DNA of 64,000 nucleotides from Stenotrophomonas rhizophila (GTDB taxonomy: Bacteria; Pseudomonadota; Gammaproteobacteria; Xanthomonadales; Xanthomonadaceae). The stretch is from the NCBI RefSeq assembly GCF_003651185.1, contig NZ_RCDC01000004.1, positions 1,226,659 through 1,290,658 of the forward strand. Reading direction: 5' to 3'. Made by a program: the position numbers and the translations under genes. Below the pieces are notes generated by a model. The model saw only the letters and a list, made by a program, of their open reading frames with translations. It was not told where the DNA came from and did not search any database. The first letter of the stretch is position 1. Each line of letters opens with the position of its first letter. Of this stretch, positions 58,288 through 64,000 are shown in pieces.

Positions 58288-59052
58288 TCACTGGCCCGGC
58301 CCCATGCCTACCCCGCGTACCAGCGTCATCGCCTGCGCCACGTTCTGATTGAGCGGAACGTTGTTGGCCAGCGACTGCCGGACAAGGTCGATCTGCAGCC
58401 GGTTGGTCACCGACTGTCCATCACTGCCCAACACGATGCTCTGCCCGACGCTGCCGTTGCGGATCCACTGCTGGACCGCACCCACGCCCTCGATCTGCAG
58501 CTGCACCTTGGCCGTGTTGCCCTCCAGCTGGGCCAGCGCGCTGACGCCGCCCTGCTGCACGCTGGCCAGGTTCACCCCTTCGCCGGTGGGCGCAGGTGCG
58601 GTGCCATCACGTACGGTGAGCTGGGTGGCGTTGCTGGCCAGGTTGCCGTCACCGGCCACCTGGATGCTCTGACTCAGGCCAGCCACGTTCTGCAGGCCGC
58701 TGGAATCCACGCTGCGCCCGGGTGTCACCGGCAGCGGTGCATCGGCAGCGGTCACACTCACGCTCGGTGCGAAGCTGATCTTCGGTGTGCTGCCGCCGTG
58801 GCTGAAGTCCATGCCCAGCTTCAGCGCGCTCTGTGCGGACTGCCCGCCGGCGGTCTGCCATTGCGAGACCATGGTGACGCCGAACCACGCCACGGTGTTG
58901 CCACCGACCGTGTAGCGGCCCCGCATGAGGTTCAATTCCGGATCGGGGATCTCGCTCAATCCCTTGCCGGGCCGGCTCTCGTCGGCATGCGCCGGCGCGA
59001 TGCCCAGCAGGGCAAGCAGCACGATGCCGGGCGTCCAGGTTGCGATGTTCAT
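58288..59052 (-). CDS. Secreted accessory protein of the amyloid-like operon (FapE-like)
   Basis: A 254-residue protein with a signal peptide (MNIATWTPGIVLLALLGIAP, cut near AHA). The mature start contains LSEIPDPELNLMRGRYTVGG and WFGVTMVSQWQT, which resemble my recollection of the FapE N-terminus. Later segments carry N/Q repeats (NVAGLSQSIQVAGDGNLASN, IRNGSVGQSIVLGSDGQSV) typical of fibre components. AAGGAGG precedes the start. It sits between the protease and pore genes as fapE does. Confidence 0.7.
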   Translation of the reverse strand: MNIATWTPGIVLLALLGIAPAHADESRPGKGLSEIPDPELNLMRGRYTVGGNTVAWFGVTMVSQWQTAGGQSAQSALKLGMDFSHGGSTPKISFAPSVSVTAADAPLPVTPGRSVDSSGLQNVAGLSQSIQVAGDGNLASNATQLTVRDGTAPAPTGEGVNLASVQQGGVSALAQLEGNTAKVQLQIEGVGAVQQWIRNGSVGQSIVLGSDGQSVTNRLQIDLVRQSLANNVPLNQNVAQAMTLVRGVGMGPGQ

Positions 59053-59061
59053 GGTGCCTCC

Positions 59062-59772
59062 TTAAAACAGATCGGCATGGGTGAATCCGAAATCGACCAG
59101 TTCCGCATCGGTGATCGGCCCCTGCCTGGCGTACAGCGAACGGGCACTCGGCCGTTCACCGGGCTGCAGCAGCACCGTGTTGCGATCGAAGTCACTGCCG
59201 ATCACGACAAACACGGCGCGCGACGGCCACGCCTGGAGAAATTCGCTGACGGGAATGCTGCGGTTGCCCAGGATCGGGTCGGCGACATCCACCAGATCGC
59301 CGCGGACCTGTTTGAGGACCACGAAGTGGCGGAAGCCCCGCACATCCATCAACACCAGCCCGGGCACGCGCAGTGAGCGCAGGCGCTCTTCATTGACGCG
59401 GTAGCCGCGCCCACGCATGCCCATCGATTCGACGTAACGCTTGATGTCCAGCAGCGAGAAACCGCGCTGGTGGACCAGTTGTGGATCCGAGACCCCCATC
59501 ATCCCTTCGATCACCGTGCTCTCATCGGCCTCCAGGTGGTAGGCGTAGCGCAGGATCGTGGCCAGGGCAGCTGCGCCACAGCTGTAATCGGTGTGTTGCC
59601 GTACGACATTGCGGAAGCGCCGTTCCTGCATGCTCTCCACGCGCTGGGTGAGGACCGCCCCGTTGGGCAGCACACCACTGAAGCCGACGTCGCCGGCACG
59701 CACGATGCCCATCGGCATCATCAGCACCGACAAGGCCCACACCAGCACCCACGTGCGCATACGACTGGACAT
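59062..59772 (-). CDS. C39-type cysteine peptidase (FapD-like)
   Basis: A 236-residue secreted or membrane-tethered papain-like peptidase. After a signal segment (MRTWVLVWALSVLMMPMGIV) it has the C39 pattern: oxyanion Gln59 and catalytic Cys65 in RQHTDYSCGAAALATIL, His149 in FRHFVVLK and Asp165 in DVADPILGN. C39 domains normally cut leader peptides or support secretion. In Pseudomonas the fapD gene in this position encodes such a protein, required for fibre export. GGAG lies seven bases before the ATG at 59772. Confidence 0.85.
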   Translation of the reverse strand: MSSRMRTWVLVWALSVLMMPMGIVRAGDVGFSGVLPNGAVLTQRVESMQERRFRNVVRQHTDYSCGAAALATILRYAYHLEADESTVIEGMMGVSDPQLVHQRGFSLLDIKRYVESMGMRGRGYRVNEERLRSLRVPGLVLMDVRGFRHFVVLKQVRGDLVDVADPILGNRSIPVSEFLQAWPSRAVFVVIGSDFDRNTVLLQPGERPSARSLYARQGPITDAELVDFGFTHADLF

Positions 59773-59904
59773 GTAGTACTCCGGCTCAGGAAGGAGCCCC
59801 TGCCCCAAGGGGGAGAAGGGACAGGGGCTCCCGGGGAGCCCGGTCATTGGCGGATGACCGGGTTTGTTGCGCTCAACGCGTACTGCTTGCGAAAACGGAC
59901 AGAC

Positions 59905-61383
59905 TTACTGTTCCGGACCGCCGCCACCACCGCCGCCGGTGGAGGGCTGTGCAACCGCCAGGGCCAGACTGTTGGCCTGCAGGTTGCCGGTACCGGAGGC
60001 CACGTTCACCCCGATGTTGCCGGAGGCGCCGGAGAACGCACTGCCGGACAGCGCCGCGGTGTTGGTCGCATCCACGTTCACCCAACGGGTGGTGGAGACG
60101 GTGCCGCTCAGGCTCGCGTAGAGATCGGCCACGCCCAGTTCAACGAACTGGCTGGTGCCGCGCTCATCGGTATCGAACGCAATGCCGCCCACGCCCGGAC
60201 GATTCGGGTTGGCGGTGGCATTCTGGATATCGCTATCCATGTCGATATGACCGGTTTCGCTGCCGCTCGGGTGATCCAGCGCGCCGCTCCAGGTATCCAG
60301 GTAGTAGTTGTCTTTCTGGTAGGCACTACCCGAACCGCTGTAACGGCCCGCACCGACGGCCAACGTGGCACCGGCAACGCGACCGCTCAGGTTCACGTCC
60401 ACGGTGTCGGTCATCGACTGCAGGTAGCCGGCGTTGCTGACGGTGTTGCCGGAGGACACCTGGTTGGAGCTGATGCTCGAGGTCGCATAGGCGCTGGTGG
60501 CGACCGAGGCGGCGAGCGCGTTCTTCTGCTCGTTGTTGTTGCCCGAGGCGACGTTGGCACCAATGTTGCCGGACGCACCGCTGAAGGCATTGCCACCCAG
60601 GCCCGCGGCGTTGGTCACGCCCGAGTTGAGGGTGGTGTTGCCACCGCCGAACTGGTTGACGAAGACTTCCGCATCGGCCATGCCGAAGCTGAAGGACGCA
60701 TCGGCAGCGGACAGCGAGGCCGCATTGTCCTGGGCGTTGTTGTCGCCGGCGGCGACGTTGAAGCCCAGGTTGCCGGAGGCATCGGCACCGACGTCGTCGG
60801 CGATCGAGGCGCTGTTGGTCACCAGGCTGTTGCCGGCCAGGTTGTTGGTGACCGACTGGCGGTTGTCGATGACGGCGATGGCGGCCGAGTCGATATCGAT
60901 CGAGCCGGTGATTTCCGGATCACCCGAGAAGCTGATGTCCGAGCTCAGGCGCAGGTCTTTTTCGATGTTGACATCAACGCCGTGGTTGTTCTTTTCCTGG
61001 CGTTCGTCGGCCTGGATGTTGCTGGTCTTGTTGACGTTCTCGGTGACGTTGCGGTTGCTGGTCACGTCGCGGTTGCTGGTGACATTGGTATTGCTCGTCA
61101 CGTTGTCGTTGATGGTGGTGTTGGTGGTGCTGTTGTTGTTGCGGGTGTTGTTCCAGGTCCGGTTCCAGGTGCGCGAATCGGTATCGGTGTTGGTGGTGGT
61201 ATTGGTTTCGGTGTTCGTATCGGTGTTGGTGTTGGTGCGCGTTTCAGCCACGTTGTGCAGGTGGTTGATGTTCGCGCTCTGGTTCTGGTTGTCGCGGTCA
61301 TTGCCCCAGCCATTGGCGCCGGCGGAGGCGGATGCAGCGGCGACGGCGATGGCCAGTACGGTCCGTTTCATGTTGGTGTTCAT
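59905..61383 (-). CDS. Major amyloid-like fibre subunit (FapC-like)
   Basis: A 492-residue secreted protein starting MNTNMKRTVLAIAVAAASAS (signal peptide to about residue 23). Residues 48-122 are a low-complexity Asn/Thr tract (TNTNTDTNTETNTTT onward, then repeated VTSN/NVT units). Three copies of a GN-x-G-x-NVA-x-G-xx-N-x-Q-x-N motif follow: GNLGFNVAAGDNNAQDN (204-220), GNIGANVASGNNNEQKN (272-288) and GNIGVNVASGTGNLQAN (455-471), separated by long linkers. The protein has no cysteine and ends GGGGGGGPEQ. The three-repeat, long-linker plan matches Fap fibre subunits; FapC of Pseudomonas has a C-terminal CxxC, absent here. Confidence 0.75.
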   Translation of the reverse strand: MNTNMKRTVLAIAVAAASASAGANGWGNDRDNQNQSANINHLHNVAETRTNTNTDTNTETNTTTNTDTDSRTWNRTWNNTRNNNSTTNTTINDNVTSNTNVTSNRDVTSNRNVTENVNKTSNIQADERQEKNNHGVDVNIEKDLRLSSDISFSGDPEITGSIDIDSAAIAVIDNRQSVTNNLAGNSLVTNSASIADDVGADASGNLGFNVAAGDNNAQDNAASLSAADASFSFGMADAEVFVNQFGGGNTTLNSGVTNAAGLGGNAFSGASGNIGANVASGNNNEQKNALAASVATSAYATSSISSNQVSSGNTVSNAGYLQSMTDTVDVNLSGRVAGATLAVGAGRYSGSGSAYQKDNYYLDTWSGALDHPSGSETGHIDMDSDIQNATANPNRPGVGGIAFDTDERGTSQFVELGVADLYASLSGTVSTTRWVNVDATNTAALSGSAFSGASGNIGVNVASGTGNLQANSLALAVAQPSTGGGGGGGPEQ

Positions 61384-61427
61384 GGTGCCCTCTCTCTCAT
61401 CACAGACAATCGGGTGGATGTGACTAC

Positions 61428-62066
61428 TCACGGGGTGGACTGCACCGAAATGCTCAGTTGGTTTGCGGTGGCGTTGCCGGATCCCGCGATCTGATTGAGT
61501 TGCAGGACGCCGTCGAATCCCTGCAGCGCGGAGGCTTCGACCGCCACCCTGCGAGTTCCGGCCGACCGACCGCTGTTGACGGCCCCCTGCCCCCCTGCTG
61601 ACGCGAGTGCGCCCGACCCGGCCAAAGCCGCGTCGTTCGTTTCGCGTATGCCCTGTTGCGCCAGCGTGGCGGTGACGACGTTGAGCGTCGCGTTGCCATT
61701 GCCGCTGGCCTGGTTGATCGATGCGACGCCGCTGGCGCCGTTCAGTGCCTGGCCGCCGAGCGTGGCGCTGGCGTCCATGGCGGTGTCGCTGAGGCTGAGA
61801 TTGTTGGACTGCTGCTGGCGTGCATCCACCTGGATGTGGGCGTTGCGGCCATTGGCGATGCCCATCAGGTTGGCCTGCTGGTTGAGGTCACCGGCCGCCA
61901 TGTTGACGGTGATGGCGCCGTCGGCACCGGCCAGCGTGCGGCCATCGATGCGGCTCTGGTTGAGGTAGGAAAGCATCGCGGCGTAGTCGTTGCCCTGCTG
62001 GGCGTGTGCAGCCCAGGGAGCCAGCAACAGGCTGCTCAGCAGTGCTGTGCGCAGGACGGCGTTCAT
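61428..62066 (-). CDS. Minor amyloid-like subunit (FapB-like)
   Basis: A 212-residue protein with a signal peptide (MNAVLRTALLSSLLLAPWAA). It carries three imperfect repeats of the N-x-A-x-G-xx-N-x-x-x-N type: ITVNMAAGDLNQQANLMGI (52-70), SINQASGNGNATLNVV (116-131) and LQLNQIAGSGNATANQLS (188-205). It is smaller than the following subunit, as FapB is relative to FapC, and would be the nucleator. Its start overlaps the first gene's stop in an ATGA. There are 44 bp between it and the major subunit gene. Confidence 0.72.
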   Translation of the reverse strand: MNAVLRTALLSSLLLAPWAAHAQQGNDYAAMLSYLNQSRIDGRTLAGADGAITVNMAAGDLNQQANLMGIANGRNAHIQVDARQQQSNNLSLSDTAMDASATLGGQALNGASGVASINQASGNGNATLNVVTATLAQQGIRETNDAALAGSGALASAGGQGAVNSGRSAGTRRVAVEASALQGFDGVLQLNQIAGSGNATANQLSISVQSTP

Positions 62067-62593
62067 TTGCCGGGCCCGCCCACAGGCTGGCCGAGCGGGA
62101 ACTGGGCGAGTGCGCCACGCACCTGGTCGCCGATGCCGCGGGTCGCGTTGCCGACGGCGCCCATGGGGCCGCCGATGGTGTTGCTGAACTGGCCGCTGGA
62201 GAGCATGCCGCTGTCGGTGACTTTGCCGAGCGTGCCGTTGACCGTATGGCCGGTGACGCGTTCGATGGTGGTGGCGTTGCGGGGAATGCCGGCGCCGGTG
62301 TTGGAACCGAGCGAGGCGTAATCGTCGTCGCTGAGTTCATCCATGCCGGTGGAGGTGCCGAGGGCGTGGCCGATTTCGCGGCGCGGTGAGGGGTCTGCGA
62401 TCAGCGCCATGCCGGGGGGCGCAGGGCGGTACGCAGGCCGTGCGGAGACGTCACGCAGCAGGACGATTTCGCCGGATTGTGCTTTGACGCCCTGGCGTGC
62501 GCCGGAGGCGTCGGCGGCGGCCGGCACGATGAGTGCGGCGGCAAGCAGCCAGAATGTGGTGTGTCGTGTGCGGTGTGCGGCAACGCTGTCCAT
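62063..62593 (-). CDS. First gene of the amyloid-like operon, small secreted protein (FapA position)
   Basis: A 176-residue protein starting MDSVAAHRTRHTTFWLLAAA with a signal peptide ending near AADA. The mature part is polar and Gly/Ser/Thr-rich (GTLGKVTDSGMLSSGQFSN, GNATRGIGDQVRGALAQFP). I do not recognise a domain. Its size and place at the head of the operon correspond to fapA, whose product modulates fibre composition in Pseudomonas, but sequence support is weak. An excellent ribosome site GGAGGT precedes the ATG. Confidence 0.6.
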   Translation of the reverse strand: MDSVAAHRTRHTTFWLLAAALIVPAAADASGARQGVKAQSGEIVLLRDVSARPAYRPAPPGMALIADPSPRREIGHALGTSTGMDELSDDDYASLGSNTGAGIPRNATTIERVTGHTVNGTLGKVTDSGMLSSGQFSNTIGGPMGAVGNATRGIGDQVRGALAQFPLGQPVGGPGK

Positions 62594-62623
62594 GGCGACC
62601 TCCGATGACATGCGGAGGGATGG

Positions 62624-62639
62624 AGCAGCATTCGTGCCA
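62624..62639 (-). promoter_or_regulatory. Sigma-54 (-24/-12) promoter of the amyloid-like operon
   Basis: On the minus strand the sequence TGGCACGAATGCTGCT fits the consensus TGGCAC-N5-TTGCW in all but one position. The invariant GG and GC doublets are separated by exactly 10 bases. Transcription would start near 62613, leaving a leader of about 20 bases that includes the GGAGGT ribosome site before the ATG at 62593. Confidence 0.82.
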
Positions 62640-62700
62640 AGTTCCGGACGCCCGTGTTTGCGGGGTTTTTGTGGGAGTCCGGTTAATGGCGCGCAACATT

Positions 62701-62826
62701 GCTGTTACAGCGGCGTTAGCGTTTGTGCGTATGAATAGGTTTGGCGATGGACGGCGTTGCGCTGAGAGGCAAGCGTGGTGCGGGTGTATCACGGGTGTTA
62801 CACCGGGTGATACAGGGGGTTACGGT
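62701..62826. promoter_or_regulatory. Candidate enhancer sites for the sigma-54 activator
   Basis: Four GGGTG/GGGTT-led units start at 62782, 62793, 62805 and 62817, about one helical turn apart. Together they form a 30-bp inverted repeat TGTATCAC (62785-62792) ... GTGATACA (62807-62814) centred on GGTGTTACACC. A related palindrome GCTGTTACAGC lies at 62701-62711. The array is 145-190 bp upstream of the -24 element, a normal enhancer distance. Confidence 0.65.
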
Positions 62827-63195
62827 GCGGATTCAGGGTGGATTCCTGGCGAGCGTAGCGCGTCACTATTCACTGGCGGAGGCGGCCGGCGCGTCGAGCG
62901 CTGGGCCAACGCTACGGTTGCCGGCGGATGTCCCCCGGCGCCGGCCTGCGGCCGTCTCCTCCTCCTTGATTTCGCCCACAAGCGCAGCGCGGCCCATCGT
63001 GTCCAGCCACTGGCGCCTCACGGCAAGCACCGGTTTGCAGTACGCCTACCACCGCGGACGAGCCCCGAAGCGGCCGGTAGGCGCCTGGGCAAAATAAAGG
63101 AGGAGGCCGTCGCCGCCAGGCGGCGGCCGGGGGACATTTGCCGAGGGGCCTGCCGGTCGCTTCGGGGCGTAACGCTCGCGGCGACCCCAAGCGGA
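62827..63195. repeat. Gene-free region with interleaved long inverted repeats
   Basis: I see no gene here. A ~58-bp imperfect inverted repeat pairs 62919-62978 with 63086-63143 (shared core GATGTCCCCCGG, CTCCTCCTT and GCCCA). A second, better pair, 63062-63081 and 63149-63168 (18 of 20 matching, CGCTTCGGGGC), interleaves with it. The arms are GC-rich and could form a large cruciform or a structured RNA. Confidence 0.5.
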
Positions 63196-63222
63196 AAAAA
63201 AAGACCGGCTCTCGCCGGTCTG
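63195..63222 (-). terminator. Rho-independent terminator of the symporter gene
   Basis: On the minus strand the hairpin AGACCGGC-GAGA-GCCGGTCT is followed by a run of eight T (63193-63202 region), 25-50 bp after the symporter stop codon. Confidence 0.9.
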
Positions 63223-63245
63223 TGGGTGGTGCGTTCGTGCCTGCA

Positions 63246-64000
63246 TCAGGACGTTCGTTCTTCGCCTTCATCCACGCCGAGGTTGGTGGATGGGTTGTCG
63301 TAGATCTCACGGTCGAGCAGACCGGTTTCCTTGGCGACGATCACCGGGACCAGCATCTGGCCGGTGACGTTGGTCATGGTGCGCATCATGTCCAGGATGC
63401 GGTCGATGGCGTAGAGGTAGCCGATGGTCTCCAGCGGAAGGTTGGCGGCGCTGAGGACGACGGTGGCCATGACCACGGCGGTGCCGGGGACGCCCGCGGT
63501 GCCGAAGCTGCCCAGGACCGAGGCGATCAGGACGACGATGTACTGCTCGGGGGTGAGCGGCACGCCGGTGTACTGGGCGATGAAGACGGCGCACAGGGCC
63601 GGATAGATCGCGCCGCAGCCGTCCATCTTGATGCTGGCGCCGAGGGGGACGGCGAAGGAAGCGTAGTCCTTGTTGACGCCGAGGTTGTGGGTGATCGAGC
63701 GCATCGCGGCGGGCATGGCGGCGAAGCTGGAGGAGCTGACGAAGGCGACCTGCATGCCGGGGGCGGCGCCGCGGAAGAACTTGAGCGGGTTCAGGCCGTG
63801 CATGAGCAGCAGGCTGCCGTAGACCACCACGATGTGCAGGGCGCAGGCGATGTACAGGGCGAGCACGAAGTTGCCGAGCGGCAGCAGTTTTTCGAAGCCG
63901 TAGCTGCCGACCAGGCCGGCGATCAGGCCGAAGGTGCCCAGCGGGGTGATCTCCAGCACGAAGCGGGTGACCTGGATCATGATCTCGCTCATCTGCCCGG
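63246..64000 (-). CDS. Dicarboxylate/amino acid:cation symporter, C-terminal part (cut by window end)
   Basis: The C-terminal ~250 residues of a DAACS (GltP/DctA-type) sodium- or proton-coupled transporter of the inner membrane. Visible landmarks are the serine-rich hairpin VAFVSSSSFAAMPAAM, the substrate-site MDGCGAIYPALCAVFIAQYTG and GTAGVPGTAVVMATVVL. YAIDRILDMMRTMTNVTGQ comes before a polar tail ending DEGEERTS. The usual NMDGTA is KMDGCGA here. The start lies beyond the window. Substrate (glutamate, aspartate or C4-dicarboxylate) cannot be settled. Confidence 0.92.
   Translation of the reverse strand, partial: GQMSEIMIQVTRFVLEITPLGTFGLIAGLVGSYGFEKLLPLGNFVLALYIACALHIVVVYGSLLLMHGLNPLKFFRGAAPGMQVAFVSSSSFAAMPAAMRSITHNLGVNKDYASFAVPLGASIKMDGCGAIYPALCAVFIAQYTGVPLTPEQYIVVLIASVLGSFGTAGVPGTAVVMATVVLSAANLPLETIGYLYAIDRILDMMRTMTNVTGQMLVPVIVAKETGLLDREIYDNPSTNLGVDEGEERTS

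Noticed and set aside
59470..61494. A 670-codon plus-strand frame opposite the protease and fibre subunit genes
   Set aside because: It mirrors the repeats of the minus-strand fibre subunit, which has a signal peptide, ribosome site and operon context. The plus frame has none of these.
56923..62593. Curli (csg) or chaperone-usher fimbrial operon
   Set aside because: No CsgG-like lipoprotein pore, usher or pilus chaperone is present. The C39-type protease and coiled-coil barrel fit the Fap plan instead.
62533..63303. A possible plus-strand gene between the amyloid-like operon and the symporter gene
   Set aside because: It runs through the sigma-54 promoter, the phased repeats, the long inverted repeats and a terminator. 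No ribosome site or domain supports it.

Overview
The window is a stretch of GC-rich chromosome from a gammaproteobacterium of the Xanthomonadaceae, most likely Stenotrophomonas. The evidence is the gene order (nuo-tRNA-Leu-secG-tpiA; asd-fimV-truA-trpF-trpBA-accD), the strong GC bias at third codon positions, and many short intergenic palindromes that begin with GTAG, the SMAG-type REP elements typical of Stenotrophomonas. I saw no prophage, insertion sequence or CRISPR array.

Layout. 1-5543 (minus): nuoA-nuoG of respiratory complex I, cut by the window start inside nuoG, followed upstream by tRNA-Leu(GAG), secG and tpiA. 7042-7710: an intergenic region with two copies of a structured palindromic element. 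7711-11036: a 2-oxoglutarate/Fe(II) oxygenase, then a glycosyltransferase-polysaccharide deacetylase pair. 11109-22302 (mostly minus): glmM, accD, trpA, a lipoprotein gene, trpB, a divergent TrpI-like LysR gene, trpF, truA, a VOC protein, fimV and asd. 22464-25541 (minus): a 2-hydroxyacid dehydrogenase, aroC and prmB. 26078-37321: housekeeping genes including SCO1/SenC, psd, rraB, a LysM lytic transglycosylase, a HerA-like ATPase, greB, rimO, dcd and mrp. 37526-48156 (plus): two paralogous TonB-dependent receptors followed by two M13-family peptidases, the second of which has lost a zinc ligand. 48257-55303: rhomboid protease, alkyltransferase-like protein, EamA transporter, glutathione reductase, a relic of a DadA-type oxidoreductase, a DUF418 membrane protein, SlyD and two NlpC/P60 hydrolases, the second behind a perfect CRP/Clp box.

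55549-62820 is the most interesting region. A sigma-54 activator gene (plus) converges on a six-gene minus-strand operon. Its gene sizes, order and protein features match the functional-amyloid fapABCDEF system of Pseudomonas: a small secreted protein, a minor and a major repeat-containing amyloid subunit, a C39-type cysteine protease, an accessory subunit and a coiled-coil plus beta-barrel secretion pore. A near-consensus -24/-12 promoter lies just upstream of the first gene, and a helically phased array of four repeats lies about 150 bp further upstream. Together these suggest a self-contained, sigma-54-controlled amyloid secretion locus. The window ends inside a dicarboxylate:cation symporter gene.

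The other notable signal is a family of about 100-180 bp palindromic elements (7200-7379, 7472-7583, 25713-25820). The 54-bp core is conserved, but the long outer stems differ between copies while staying essentially perfectly paired within each copy.
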